A DNA stretch of 64,000 nt from Streptomyces sp. DHE7-1 (GCA_016432725.1 JACJDG010000001.1:162309-226308); one strand, 5' to 3'; shown: positions 27,118 through 36,749, counted from the stretch's first letter. Translations and numbers: made by a program. Notes: generated from the letters alone by a model not told the origin.

Positions 27118-27708
27118 TCAGAGATCGGAGGGCAGTTTGGCTCCGGTCTCGGCGTCGTAGGCGGTGCCGGTCGGGGACAGGCGAACCGTACGCGAGTACG
27201 GTGCCATGCCTTTCCTCCAGCTCTTGCCGCCTACTGCCACGCGAATTGTCACGTCGCCAAGCCCGTCCGTGACAGGCACGCTGATCTCCGGGTCCTTGGG
27301 ATACCAGCCGGCTTCCCGGGTGCTCTGAGCGGTCTCACCCGATAGGGCGTCGATCCGTAGGAAGCGAGCGTTCTCGTCGAAGTAGGAGCGGAGTTGCACT
27401 ACGACGCGGTCTCGATGGCTGTTCCACTGCGCCACCACGTCGGTTTCCACGCCGTCGAGGTGAAGTTCGGCCCCGGACCTTCCCTTGTACGCGGCGGCTT
27501 TGTGCTCACGTTCCTGCGCGCGGTGCTGGTCGTGGGTGTTCTGCCATACACAGGCGGAGACGATGCCCAGGGCGGCGATCGCCGCGACGTAGGGCCAGGT
27601 GCGTCGGCGTGGCCCCGTAGGTTCCTGGCCGCCTGTGGCGGCGGGGGTGATCCGGGCGGCTGGGGTTCGCTGCTCCTGTCGTTGGGCGCAGGTTGCTGCT
27701 GCCACCAC
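27118..27708 (-). CDS. Conjugation-module membrane protein with extracytoplasmic domain
   Basis: About 196 residues if started at GTG 27708. A Pro/Arg-rich N-terminus, one transmembrane helix (WPYVAAIAALGIVSACVW), then a beta-rich domain (ELHLDGVETDVVAQWNSHRD, SYFDENARFLRIDALSGETA, YSRTVRLSPTGTAYDAETGA). It overlaps the VirB4-like gene's tail in another frame: either a separate overlapping gene or that protein's true C-terminus after one indel. A homologous stretch occurs at 58460-58650. Possibly part of the transfer channel. Confidence 0.6.
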   Translation of the reverse strand: MVAAATCAQRQEQRTPAARITPAATGGQEPTGPRRRTWPYVAAIAALGIVSACVWQNTHDQHRAQEREHKAAAYKGRSGAELHLDGVETDVVAQWNSHRDRVVVQLRSYFDENARFLRIDALSGETAQSTREAGWYPKDPEISVPVTDGLGDVTIRVAVGGKSWRKGMAPYSRTVRLSPTGTAYDAETGAKLPSDL

Positions 27709-29276
27709 TCGACGTCTTTGCCCATGCGGACGACGGTAGCCCGCAGTTGAGCTGCGCGGTCGGGGTTTCCGCTCAGCTCTGCCACACGGGCTCGGGTGGA
27801 CAGCCACGACACGGCCTGGTGGGAGTTGATGCCGTGGGTGGTGATGTCCTCGCGTTCGCCGATGGCGGCCAGCTGGGCGGCCTCGTCGCGCCGGCCTTTG
27901 CTCGCGGCCTGAATGACGTCGTAGTGCCGCCGGTCTATCACGTTGGGCGGCATCTCCCAGTCCCAGTCCCTGGGGCGGTCGACGTCGCGGACGTCCTGCT
28001 CGTTCGGTGGCTGCTCGAGCGGCGCCTTCAGGTCCTCGTTCCTGCCGGTGCGGTCGATGTCGGGCACCATGTGGAGGGTTCGCTGTTCGTCTTCCACGGT
28101 TTGGGCTTGCTGTGCTTTGCGGCGCTGCGATGACGTGTCAGTCAGCTCGGCTTCTTCCGCGCTGAGAGCGGTCTGGATGATGTCGACGTAATCGGGGCCG
28201 ATCTTCCACACGGCCTGGCCCGGGTCGAGAGTCGGGATCCTTTCAACTGCCCAGGTGGGTAGGCCGAGCAGGGTGCCGACGATGGCGGCCTCTTCGGGGC
28301 CGAGTCGTCCGACGTGGGCGATCTCGCACAGCCTCGCCAGGTCCTGAGCTTTGCCGTCGCCGAGGTCGGACAGCGTGTGCATCACGACGTCCAGGGACAG
28401 AGCCGCCTTCCGGGAGTTCTTCAGCAGCCGCTGGATGAGTTCGCTGGTGGCTGGGGACAGAAGGATTTGCCAGGCCTCCTCGAGGACGAGGTGCCGGTGC
28501 ACTGCGGTCGACTGGCGCAGCCATACGTGCTCTGCCCAGCAGGACACCGCGGCCATGAGTGACGGGATCGCGGGGCTGTTGCGGTCTAGGCGGGAGAAGT
28601 CGAAGGAGAGGATCGGCAGGTCCGTCTCGGGAAGACTGGCGTCCTGGCCGTCGAACAGGCCGCGCAGGCTGCCTTCGGTGTAGCGGGACAGGGCGATCGC
28701 GGCGCCCTCACCCCATTCGATCAGTTTGGCGGCTGGCCACCTGCCGTCCTCGGGGCGGACCAGGGCGTCCACCAGTCCGTTCAGGGACGTCGCCTTCGGA
28801 TGGTTCAGGGCGTGCTGGAGTGCGTGGGTGGCCTGGTGGGTGAGGGCGTCGGGTTCGACGGCGGTGATGAGGGAGCGGACCAGTTGCTCGCGGACCTCGG
28901 GCGGGAACATAGTGCTGCAGGGATTGAGGGTGAAGGCGCCGGCGTTGATGACTCGGCCGCCCAGGGAGCGCACCAGCGGTGCCCACTCGCCGCCGGTGGT
29001 GTCTTGTCCGAAGCTGTCGATGACGACGGCCTGGTGGTCGTGGTGGAGGATTTCGCGGCGGATCCTCGCCTTGGCGGTGGTGCTTTTGCCGGTGCCGAGT
29101 CCTCCGAGGGCGAGGGAGTTGGTGGACGGCAGTACGGCGGCGGGGGCGAGGACGGGGGAGAGGTGGAAGGGGCGTCCGTCCAGCAGGGATCGCCCGATCG
29201 GGATGCCGGGGAATGTGGTGCGGGAGGTGACGAGGGGCGTGGTGATCGCGGCGTGGCTGGAGGGTAGGCGGATCAT
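27399..29276 (-). CDS. VirB4/TraC-like conjugation ATPase
   Basis: Type IV-like secretion ATPase. Walker A GGLGTGKSTTAKARIRRE (about residue 57), Walker B HLVLEEAWQILL (about 270), then KNSRKAALSLDVVMHTLSDL and GRLGPEEAAIVGTLLGLPTW typical of VirB4 C-lobes. Its ATG overlaps the stop of the SCO6880-like gene (TGATG). The last ~100 residues in this frame are Pro/Arg-rich and probably off-frame beyond about 27690. Drives DNA transfer or pilus-like assembly at the membrane. Confidence 0.85.
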   Translation of the reverse strand: MIRLPSSHAAITTPLVTSRTTFPGIPIGRSLLDGRPFHLSPVLAPAAVLPSTNSLALGGLGTGKSTTAKARIRREILHHDHQAVVIDSFGQDTTGGEWAPLVRSLGGRVINAGAFTLNPCSTMFPPEVREQLVRSLITAVEPDALTHQATHALQHALNHPKATSLNGLVDALVRPEDGRWPAAKLIEWGEGAAIALSRYTEGSLRGLFDGQDASLPETDLPILSFDFSRLDRNSPAIPSLMAAVSCWAEHVWLRQSTAVHRHLVLEEAWQILLSPATSELIQRLLKNSRKAALSLDVVMHTLSDLGDGKAQDLARLCEIAHVGRLGPEEAAIVGTLLGLPTWAVERIPTLDPGQAVWKIGPDYVDIIQTALSAEEAELTDTSSQRRKAQQAQTVEDEQRTLHMVPDIDRTGRNEDLKAPLEQPPNEQDVRDVDRPRDWDWEMPPNVIDRRHYDVIQAASKGRRDEAAQLAAIGEREDITTHGINSHQAVSWLSTRARVAELSGNPDRAAQLRATVVRMGKDVEWWQQQPAPNDRSSEPQPPGSPPPPQAARNLRGHADAPGPTSRRSPPWASSPPVYGRTPTTSTARRNVSTKPPRTREGPGPNFTSTAWKPTWWRSGTAIETAS

Positions 29277-30348
29277 CAGAGGATTGCCCCTTTCTGGGTG
29301 GAGGCTCCGTGGGGGTAGTCATCACGTGGGCGCGGTGTTGCTGGCCGGGGAGCCAGTCGAGGTGGATGCGGTGCCGGTCGGCGGTGAGTGAGGCCTGCCA
29401 GCGGGCGTCGGTGATGTCCTCGGGGGAGTGGCCCCAGACGGTCAGGTAGGCGTCGATGTCGACGAGGGTGGCGCCTTGGACGAGGGCGCCGTGGGTGGTG
29501 TGGGAGGCGATCTCGTGGGTGGCGGCCTTGATCTTGTCGGTGGTGAAGGCCTCGCTGGCGGCTGCCTGCCACTTCGCCGAGCGGCGGGACTGGCCTGCTG
29601 GGAGCGGCCGGTAGAGGACGGCGAGGGAGCGGTCGGTTGACTGTCCGAGCAGTAGCTTGGGCATGAGGTCGCCGCCGGTTTCTTCGGGCCAGGCGGTGAT
29701 GCGGGCGGTGGCCGCGTAGCGGCCGTCGTCCAGTGCAGCCCAGCCAGGTCCGCGCCCGATCGTGGTGGGGATCGGGTCGGGGGTGATGGGGGTGAGGGCG
29801 CCCAGGGTGGCGAACTCGCTTGCCAGGGTGTCGAGGATCCGGGCGGGCTGGCCGACCAGACCCTTGGGGATGTGCGCGCTGAGGGTCTGGGTGTGGGTGG
29901 TGTGGTCGCCGATGGTCGCGTGGTGGGTGACGTGGATCTGGATGCCGGCGGTGCGGGTCTGGCTGCTGGTGAACGCGAGTGCGCGGGAGAAGGCGTCGTG
30001 GAACGCGGTCCGGCGCTGCGGGTCCTGCATGGTGCCGTGCTCTGGGTAGAGCGTCCATGAGGTGGTGGCTCCGGCCTGGCCCGCCATGGTGGTGGGGGTG
30101 GTGCGCTCGAGCAGATGTCGGTAGCCGACGGCTGCCCATCGGGCGATCGAGCGCGGTCCGGGCGCGAGGTTGAGCAGCGCCGCGGCCGCGCCGACCGCGC
30201 CGAAGGTCCATACGGGCGGTGGAGTGAGCATGGCCGATGCCAGGATCGCGCTGCCGACGCCGGCGTTCACTTTCGTCAGCAGGGTTTCGGCGGGGCTGAG
30301 CCCGCGCTGCAGGGCTGGTACGCGGTAGCCGGGCGTCAGGGAGTACAT
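29276..30348 (-). CDS. SCO6880 family conjugation membrane protein (frameshifted near 3' end)
   Basis: Starts MYSLTPGYRVPALQRGLSPA; two hydrophobic helices near the N-terminus (GVGSAILASAMLTPP, FGAVGAAAALLNL), then a long soluble part (GHSPEDITDARWQASLTADR, HLDWLPGQQHRAHVMTTP). One C missing from a CCCC run near 29310 separates this from the proper ending HGASTQKGAIL, whose stop overlaps the VirB4-like start. A PrgI/SCO6880-type VirB3-VirB4 linker role is known for the family in actinomycete elements. Confidence 0.78.
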
Positions 30349-30458
30349 GCGAAGCCTCCAAGGATTGAGGCCGGGTAGGCACCGGCCCTGGTGTCGGTCC
30401 CGCGCTGTTATGGGCGGGGGAGGGGAGCACCGGGGCCGGGAGTGGCCGGCGATTGCTG

Positions 30459-30761
30459 CTACGGGGTGTTGGGGCGGCCGGTCGTCGGTCGGGGGTTCGC
30501 CGCTGGGCCCCGGGGAGTGGGCGCGGGGCCTCGGGGGTTGGGTGCTGGGCTCCGGGGGTTGGGCGGCTGGGTGCCGCCGGGCTGGGGTTGGACGGCGGCG
30601 CGCGCCTGCCGGCGCACCTCGGTGATCTGCGCGTTGCGGTTCGCGGTTTCGGTCGCCTGCCGGCGGGCTGACGCGACTGCGGACTCGGTGGTCAGGCGTC
30701 CCGGCCGCTGTGGCTGCTTGGCGCCGTAGGCGGCGAACAGCACGCCCCGGTCCTGCGACAT
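30459..30761 (-). CDS. Pro-rich tail of the TrbL-like protein, or separate small protein
   Basis: 100 residues: MSQDRGVLFAAYGAKQPQRP, VASARRQATETANRNAQITE, then Pro/Arg repeats ending TGRPNTP. It overlaps the 3' end of the TrbL-like gene in another frame. Since TrbL/VirB6 proteins often end in a charged Pro-rich cytoplasmic tail, one indel near 30770 may have split a single gene. An ATG exists at 30761. Confidence 0.55.
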   Translation of the reverse strand: MSQDRGVLFAAYGAKQPQRPGRLTTESAVASARRQATETANRNAQITEVRRQARAAVQPQPGGTQPPNPRSPAPNPRGPAPTPRGPAANPRPTTGRPNTP

Positions 30762-31756
30762 CGCGCGGCCGGGGTGGGCACCGTGCGCGGCAGGCGTGGG
30801 GTGTTCTCCTGCTCGTAGAAGTCAGGTGCCCCGGCCCGTACCATCGCCCGCGCCACGGGGTTGGTGGTGTTGCGCTCCACCAGCGTCCGGGCGCCCCGGG
30901 CGACCTTGGGTCCGAAGTAGGGCACTCCGTGGAAGATCATCCGCAGCATGAGTGCGTCCGCGGCGACCAGGAGGACGGAGTCCACGACGAGGGAGCCTCG
31001 GGCGAGCTCCACGAAGGGGCTGACCAGCAGGAGGGCGAAGGGGGCGAACATCAGGCCCAGCAGCCGCATCGCCCATTGCTTGACGGCTGTCATGTCGCCG
31101 CCGCGTGCCAGGGACGCCAGCACCAGCGGGGCCATGCATACGAAGACCAGGATGCCGAGCTGACGGGTCAGGAACACGAGCGCCGCGAAGGCGAGGGCGA
31201 CGACGAGCGCGGAGATGATCAGCAGGAGTGCCAGCGGGTTCCCCGCGTCCGCTCCGTGCTCGAGGTCATCGCGGATGACGGTGAACAGGGTCGATTCGTT
31301 GCTGTCGAACGCGGTCGTGAACGCGCCGCTCACGGCCTTGTTCAGCAGCATGACGGCGCCCGGGACCGAGGCCATGGCGGCGACGGCTGCCAGCGTCCAG
31401 CCGGTGGAGGCGCCCATCTGCCGCATGCGGGGTGTGCCCTGCCATGCGGTCAGGGCGCACACGACGACGACGCAGATGAAGATCGCGACGGCGAGGTGCT
31501 GGCCGAGCCACAGGAACGGCTCGTACAGGCCGCCGTCCGCTGTGGCCGGCGCCCACGCTTGCTTCGGGGCGATCAGCTGTTTGAGTGTCGTGATCAGGCT
31601 TTCGGCGAGCTGCTTGACGTGTTCGGACGCCCCGTGGGTGAGGCCTCCGCCGCCCCCGACACCGCTGGTGTCGGGGGGACCGCCGCCTGAGTTGTTCGCT
31701 TCGCAGTAGGCCCGGCCGGGGCCTTTGATCAGGTCGCAGGGGTCTTTGTCTGCCAT
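30692..31756 (-). CDS. TrbL/VirB6-like conjugal transfer membrane protein
   Basis: About 340 residues. N-terminal MADKDPCDLIKGPGRAYCEA and a Gly-rich linker, then six hydrophobic helices: AVAIFICVVVVCALTAW, AAVAAMASVPGAVMLLN, LALLLIISALVVALAFA, LGILVFVCMAPLVLAS, LLGLMFAPFALLLVSPF and VVDSVLLVAADALML. This is the VirB6/TrbL topology of the inner-membrane channel. After TVPTPAA the frame becomes non-native; see 30459-30761. Start codon lies seven bases downstream of the pilin-like gene's stop. Confidence 0.78.
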   Translation of the reverse strand: MADKDPCDLIKGPGRAYCEANNSGGGPPDTSGVGGGGGLTHGASEHVKQLAESLITTLKQLIAPKQAWAPATADGGLYEPFLWLGQHLAVAIFICVVVVCALTAWQGTPRMRQMGASTGWTLAAVAAMASVPGAVMLLNKAVSGAFTTAFDSNESTLFTVIRDDLEHGADAGNPLALLLIISALVVALAFAALVFLTRQLGILVFVCMAPLVLASLARGGDMTAVKQWAMRLLGLMFAPFALLLVSPFVELARGSLVVDSVLLVAADALMLRMIFHGVPYFGPKVARGARTLVERNTTNPVARAMVRAGAPDFYEQENTPRLPRTVPTPAARCRRTGACCSPPTAPSSHSGRDA

Positions 31757-31763
31757 ACCCGGA

Positions 31764-32039
31764 TCAGCCCTTGGCGTCGGTGACGGTGGAGAAGAGGGTG
31801 TCGCCGTAGAGGGCGAGGATGACGGCGACGAACAGGGTGCCGACGGCGAGGGAGCCCTTCTGCAGGGCGCCCTTGGGGTCGTTGGACAGCTGCAGCAGCA
31901 TGCGGACGGCGATGATGGCGATCACGGCGGCGATGCCCTTGGTGACCAGACCGCCGCCGGTGAGGCCGATGGTGTCGAAGAAGTCCTTGAAGCCGCCGGA
32001 CATGTCGACGGGCTTGGCGAGGGGGGTGAGCTGGGGCAT
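31764..32039 (-). CDS. Small two-helix membrane protein (VirB2/pilin-like)
   Basis: 91 residues, MPQLTPLAKPVDMSGGFKDF. Two hydrophobic helices (GGLVTKGIAAVIAIIAVRML, LAVGTLFVAVILALYG) separated by a short positive loop, as in VirB2/TrbC-type pilins. Lies between the cell-wall hydrolase and the TrbL-like gene in a tight operon (4 and 8 base gaps). Confidence 0.65.
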   Translation of the reverse strand: MPQLTPLAKPVDMSGGFKDFFDTIGLTGGGLVTKGIAAVIAIIAVRMLLQLSNDPKGALQKGSLAVGTLFVAVILALYGDTLFSTVTDAKG

Positions 32040-32042
32040 GGG

Positions 32043-33041
32043 TCAGATCTCCTGGCTGTGGTGGGCGGCGGGGCGGGCGACGGCGATCAGGTCCGGCATG
32101 GTGTCCATGGGGTCGTAGCGGACCTGGGTGCCGGGGCGGGGGGCGTCGAGAATCCAGCCGCCGCCGATATAGATGCCGACGTGATGAATGCTGCTGAGGC
32201 TGGAGCCGTAGAACACGAGGTCGCCGGGGCGAACCTGTCCCGGCTTTACGGGTTCTGATGCGGCGTATTGCTGTGCTGCTGTGCGGGGCAGGGTGATACC
32301 GGCTTGGGCGTAGGCGTAGAGCGTGAGCCCGGAGCAGTCGAAACCGGTGATGGATTTACCGGAGTGGCCGTTGGGGGAGCAGCAGGTGCCGGTGCTGGGG
32401 CCGCTGGCGTTTCCTCCGCCCCACGAGTACGGGGTGCCGATCATTTTGGTTGCCGCGTTGAGGGCGGTGGAGGCTTGCACTGTGGTCACAGTTTTGCTGC
32501 TGTGGGTTGTTGGTTTGTTGGCGAGGGCTTGGATGGATCGGACGTAATTCTGTGTCTCCTTGTAGGGAGGCACGCCACCGTATTTGCGGACGGCTCCGCT
32601 TCCAGCGTTGTAGGCGGCCAGCATGTTGCTTTGCTTGTCACCGGGAACATTCTGGACGTCTTTCGCTATGCCGCACAGGTATGTGGCGGCTGCGGGGATC
32701 GCGTCTTCGGGATCCCAGACATCCTTTTTACCGTCGCCGTTTCCGTCGACACCGTGCATCTCCCATGTGGATGGCATAAATTGTGCGATGCCTTGCGCGC
32801 CGACTTGGGAGCGTGCTTTGGGATTGAATCCGGATTCTTGTGTGAGGAGCGCGGCGAGCAGGTTCGGGCTGACCTCGGGGCAGGTGCGTCCCGCGTCCTG
32901 GATCAGCGACCTGTACTGGGTGGGGACGGCCAGGCTGAGCGCCATGGACACCGGGTTGTCGCCAGCGCCCTGCACGAGCGCGGCTAAGACGACAGCCGCG
33001 GTCGCTCCTACGCCGATGGTGACGGCTGCAGAGGCACGCAA
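32043..33041 (-). CDS. Bifunctional lytic transglycosylase / NlpC-P60 peptidoglycan hydrolase
   Basis: 332 residues. Signal anchor (ASAAVTIGVGATAAVVLAAL), SLT domain with LLAALLTQESGFNPKARSQV (catalytic Glu) and AQGIAQFMPSTW, then an NlpC/P60 domain with GFDCSGLTLYAYAQAG (catalytic Cys), SIHHVGIYIGGGW (His) and PTQ-like end. Opens the cell wall for the transfer channel, as VirB1/TcpG-like enzymes do. Codon use is somewhat less GC-rich in its middle. Confidence 0.9.
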   Translation of the reverse strand: MRASAAVTIGVGATAAVVLAALVQGAGDNPVSMALSLAVPTQYRSLIQDAGRTCPEVSPNLLAALLTQESGFNPKARSQVGAQGIAQFMPSTWEMHGVDGNGDGKKDVWDPEDAIPAAATYLCGIAKDVQNVPGDKQSNMLAAYNAGSGAVRKYGGVPPYKETQNYVRSIQALANKPTTHSSKTVTTVQASTALNAATKMIGTPYSWGGGNASGPSTGTCCSPNGHSGKSITGFDCSGLTLYAYAQAGITLPRTAAQQYAASEPVKPGQVRPGDLVFYGSSLSSIHHVGIYIGGGWILDAPRPGTQVRYDPMDTMPDLIAVARPAAHHSQEI

Positions 33042-33090
33042 CGGGCCTCCTCCCTCTCATTCTGCTGTTTTGACTGTTTGCGCTGGTCAG

Positions 33091-33195
33091 GACCGCCACG
33101 GGGACCGTCAGGGCATCGCCATGAGGCGGTCTGGGACCGCCATGACACCGCCATGGGACTGTCCGGTGTGGCGGTGCCATGGCGGTCGCCGGCGA
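33091..33195. repeat. Iterated GACCGCCATG-type repeats next to traB-like gene (candidate transfer locus)
   Basis: Between the hydrolase start and the traB-like stop: GACCGCCACG, GACCGTCAGG, ATCGCCATGA, GACCGCCATGA and CACCGCCATGG in direct order, then GCCATGGCGGTC inverted. Streptomyces TraB translocases recognise short iterated repeats in a clt locus near tra genes; this is the only iterated array seen in the module. The unit differs from the GACCCGGA repeats known for some plasmids. Confidence 0.4.
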
Positions 33196-33230
33196 TGCCG
33201 GGGCGGTGCGCCGGCGGTGGTGCGTGGCTG

Positions 33231-34837
33231 TCACGTGTCGGACTTCGCGAAGGCGAGCAGGTCCTCCAGGCGGTAGCCGCGGCCCTGTGAAGTCTTGTGA
33301 GCCGGCGGGCCGCCCAGAAGCTCGTTGAGCTTCTTTCCGCGCTTTACCGGATCGTCTTCCAGAATCCCGAGGGCGGGTGCCATGTCCGGTGTGGTCATGA
33401 ACTCCACGCCTTTGCTTCGCATCAGATCGATGGCCTGCCGCAGCGGAGTTTCTTCCGGGAGCGCCTCCACGCGCGCCTCGACTTTTTCGTCGACCACGTC
33501 CCAGATGAACTTGTCTGCGAAGTGGAATCCCCGGATGAGCGTGGAACGCCCCTTGGTGAAGAGGACGCCCTGTCCCTTGATGTCGGGATCGAGGAGTGCC
33601 GGGTTGATCGGGGCGACGGTTTCGAAATACGTGTCGCCGAGAGCGACCTTGGCGGTTCCCGCCGATGCCACATACAGGCACAGGCGGTAAAGGAACTGGT
33701 CACGGACCATGACAGGAATGGCGTTCGTGGACGGGCGTTGTGTCATGAGGACCGTGGAGATCCCGGATTCCAGGGATTTGGAGACCAGTGACCGTGTGTC
33801 TTCCGCGATCTGCTTGGCCTGATCCTTTTCTTCGCTGGTTCCGCCTGAGGAGAAGAAGTCGGCCGCCTCGTCCACGATGAAAATGACGGGCTTAAACTTC
33901 GGTGCGGGTTGCCGTTTCCGGAGGGATTCCTTGATTTCCTCGTAGCGGCGGTCCGAGAGGTTGTTCAGCTCTTGGACCATGTCCCAGAAAACGGCCGGAT
34001 CATCCGATGACTCGTAGCGGGTGGCGATCGGTTCGAACCTGGTCAGCCCGCAGAACTTCCCGTCGAGCAGGTACAGGTCGAACTCGCCGTACGCGATCAG
34101 CAGGCAGGTGATAAGCCCATTGATCAGCGTGGTTTTGCCCATCTGCGTCATGCCCGCCACCAGCAGCGACGCCTTGTCGAAGGTGGGCACACCGACGAGC
34201 TGGCCGGTGACGTCGTGTCCGAGCGGGACCCCGGCGAACGCCTCGATCTCCTGCCGAGTGGGCGCGGGGAAAGGGCGGGTGAACGGCGGCTCGTGCAGCT
34301 TGAGCAGCTTGACCCGGCGCTCGTTGTCCCGGCTGCGTTCCATCGTCAGGTGCAGGCGGGTGACCTGGAACATGCCCGCCACGGTGCCGAGGCGCTTCTC
34401 AACGTCCTCGTAGGTGCGCCCTTCGGGCACGAGGAAGTCATACAGCGCGCCTGTCTGCACGTCACTGACCGTGGCCTCGTCGGCTCGGATCACTTCGTCC
34501 TTGCCGATGGCGCCGGCCGTGCGAAGCGCCGCCGTGAGCTCCGGGTGGGCCGGGGCGGTTTCGACCGGGGCAGGGTGCTGCCCGCGGGCAGCGTGACGGC
34601 CTGGGCGACGGCCTGGGTCCCGGCAGCCGTCTGGGCCTTGGAGGCCTTGGGCTCGTGTGCCCAGAGGCGCTTGGCGGCCGTTTTGGCCTTCCAGGCGCCG
34701 TAGCCGCTCGCGATCAGGGCCCCGGCGGTCAGCAGCACCGTGGCCGGCCAGGTGAGGCCGAGCTTGTCCTTGATGGCGGCGAGGACGCCGAAGGCGGTGG
34801 CGAGGACGCCGATCGCGCCGGCAGTCTGCGCGTACAT
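33231..34837 (-). CDS. traB: FtsK/SpoIIIE-type DNA translocase, TraB-like (frameshifted)
   Basis: N-terminus from ATG 34837 (MYAQTAGAIGVLATAFGVLA) with two membrane helices (LTWPATVLLTAGALIASGYG); a missing C in a CCCC run near 34570 separates it from the rest (VETAPAHPELTAALRTAGAI, then the frame from 34493). Walker A LLVAGMTQMGKTTLINGLIT, Walker B KPVIFIVDEAADFF, VLMTQRPSTNAIPVMVRDQF. The C-terminus (GRGYRLEDLLAFAKSDT) could be part of a DNA-reading winged helix. About 535 residues. TraB alone moves double-stranded DNA between Streptomyces hyphae. Confidence 0.85.
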
Positions 34838-35096
34838 GTCCTCACCTGCTTGTTTTCCTGACACGCCTCTCCTTCTTCGGGTCGTGCATGGGTGCACGGG
34901 GTTGTGCACGCGGGGGGTGATGCTGGGGGTGGGTGCGCGCCGGGTCTGCTCTCTGGGTCTGCGAATCGTCCGTTCGCTCGCCAGGTCACTCACCGGGTCT
35001 GCAACCGGTCGACTGCGTTGGTTTCCGGCAGTCGCAGCAAGGGCCAGTCCGCGGGGTGCGGGCTGGCCCTCACTGGTGGTGCCGGACAGAGCTGGG

Positions 35097-36239
35097 TCAG
35101 ATGTCGGCGTCCTCGGACGCCTCGTCATCGGTGCCGGTGTCGGTCATCTCGCCGTGGCCCTCGTTGGCGCGCAGCGCGGCCCAGGCGTGGCGGATTCGTT
35201 CCTCGCTGCCCTGGTAGCCGGCGCCGCGGTAGGAACTGCGGGCCTGACGGAAGGACAGCGGCGGGTCGTCCGAGTAGCGCAGGTGACGGAGCACGACGCC
35301 GATCTGCGTGTCGGTCAGTTGCTCGCCGGGCTGCGGGACCGGCACGCCTTCGACGGCCGCGAGGTCCGTGAGCGTGACGGTGTGTGCCGCCGGGTGGGCC
35401 GGTGTGCCGGTGGGCGTGACGGCGAGCGTGCCGGTTGCCGTGCCGGACGCGTGTGGAAGGGCGCTGACCTGCGTGCCGTTGGTGTCACGGCCCGGTAGCG
35501 GCGTGCCGGTGGGTGTGCCGGGAAGGGCGGGCGCGCCGGGCTTGAAGGTGCCGAGTTCGGGCAGGGCGATCGCCGCGACCGAAGCGGGCAGCACCTTCTC
35601 GGCGATCGTTGCGATGGTGGACTCGGCCTGCTCGTGCAGGTTCTCGGTCATGGTCTGCTGGGTCTTGAGGACCGACAGGCGGTAGGCCGTCTCGGCTTCG
35701 GACACCCGCTCGTTGAGATCCGTTGCCAGGGTCAGCAGCTCGATCCGGTCGGCGGCTTCGGCCTCCATCTCCTCGAGCTGGTCCGCGACCTGCTGGCGCC
35801 TGGTCGCGATGGTGCGGCGGGTCTTGTCCGACACCCGCCGGCCCAGCGCCGGCAGGGCGATCCACCATGCGCCCTTGGTCGCCACGATGGCGATTGGAGC
35901 AATGACCACGGCCAGGTCGAACCCGGAGTCCGTGCTCTTCAGCCTCAGAGCCAAATCGACCGTGGGGATCGCTGCGTTGACGAGCGTGAGCGCCAGTCCC
36001 GCCCACCGCACACGCCCGGCCCGTCGGCGGTTGTTGCAGGACAGGATCTCGGTCGCCTGGAAGACGACCCAGAGCGCGTCCAGGGCGCCCACGGTCGGGA
36101 CCGCCCACTTCCCGAAGGGCGGCTCCAGGATCTGATAGCTGACGGCCATCGACAGGACGGCCACCCCGAGGGTGACCACACCCAGGATTGCGAGGACCAT
36201 CCCGCGCGACGTAGGCCGCCGCCAGATCTTCTTGATCAC
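35097..36239 (-). CDS. Polytopic membrane protein with coiled coil (Spd/transfer-associated)
   Basis: 380 residues. Four N-terminal helices (MVLAILGVVTLGVAVLSMAV, VGALDALWVVFQATEIL, VRWAGLALTLVNAAIPTVDL, LAVVIAPIAIVATKGAWW), then a coiled coil (RRQQVADQLEEMEAEAADRI), a Thr/Pro-rich linker (TPTGTPLPGRDTNGTQ) and a helical end (EERIRHAWAALRANEGHGEM). Common layout upstream of traB in actinomycete elements, where spd genes act in plasmid spread. About 260 bases separate it from traB. Confidence 0.65.
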   Translation of the reverse strand: MIKKIWRRPTSRGMVLAILGVVTLGVAVLSMAVSYQILEPPFGKWAVPTVGALDALWVVFQATEILSCNNRRRAGRVRWAGLALTLVNAAIPTVDLALRLKSTDSGFDLAVVIAPIAIVATKGAWWIALPALGRRVSDKTRRTIATRRQQVADQLEEMEAEAADRIELLTLATDLNERVSEAETAYRLSVLKTQQTMTENLHEQAESTIATIAEKVLPASVAAIALPELGTFKPGAPALPGTPTGTPLPGRDTNGTQVSALPHASGTATGTLAVTPTGTPAHPAAHTVTLTDLAAVEGVPVPQPGEQLTDTQIGVVLRHLRYSDDPPLSFRQARSSYRGAGYQGSEERIRHAWAALRANEGHGEMTDTGTDDEASEDADI

Positions 36240-36285
36240 TCTTCTGTTTCCTCTCGAGTGTCGGGTTGGCGGGAGCCGAAGCCGT

Positions 36286-36555
36286 TCACAGGGCGTTGGG
36301 TTCCAGGGACCAGAAGACGATGTGGGCGCCCTGGCAGTCGGGGTGGTTATCGGCGATCTGCTCGCGCAGCTCGGTGAGGAGTTCGGCGCGCGTCCAGCCC
36401 GCGGGCGGGGTGATGGGGCCGGTGAAGGTGTGCATCAGGAACCCGTTACCGGCCGGGGACTGCAGGGTGAGCACGAAGTGATGCGTGCCGGTGTCGGCCG
36501 CCGGGGCTGCGCCGGTCGTCTGGGTGGTGCCGGTCGTCTGGGACGGTGAGGTCAT
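36286..36555 (-). CDS. Small conjugation-module protein
   Basis: 89 residues from ATG 36555 (MSPSQ-type start, Thr-rich, then GTHHFVLTLQSPAGNGFLMH, RAELLTELREQIADNHPDCQ, FWSLEPNAL). Similar small proteins accompany traB/spd genes; no function assigned. 46 bases upstream of the polytopic membrane protein gene. Confidence 0.6.
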   Translation of the reverse strand: MTSPSQTTGTTQTTGAAPAADTGTHHFVLTLQSPAGNGFLMHTFTGPITPPAGWTRAELLTELREQIADNHPDCQGAHIVFWSLEPNAL

Positions 36556-36568
36556 CGGTGGTCGCCTT

Positions 36569-36749
36569 TCAGCGCCGACGGCGCTGGTTGAGTCGAGTGA
36601 GGTACGCGTCCTGCAGCCGCGTGAACGACGCCCACAGGCGTGCGCCGTCAGGGCAGCGGGAGGCGTCGGTGCATCTGGTGCAGGACGTGGTGTGCGCCTG
36701 CTGGGCCCGGTACGCGGCCTGGTAGCGCTGGTACAGGTCGTCAGGCAAG
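36569..36749 (-). CDS. Small Cys-motif protein
   Basis: About 60 residues: LPDDLYQRYQAAYRAQQAHT, TSCTRCTDASRCPDGARLWA, then FTRLQDAYLTRLNQRRRR. Three to four Cys (CTRC, C) suggest a zinc knuckle. The same frame is open far upstream, but the preceding codons look like noise; a TTG or GTG start near 36749 is likely. Fourth leftward gene of the operon. Confidence 0.5.

Noticed and set aside
33091..33195. Iterated GACCGCCATG units as a CRISPR array
   Set aside because: Units are about 10 bp, irregularly spaced, partly inverted, and no cas genes are present.
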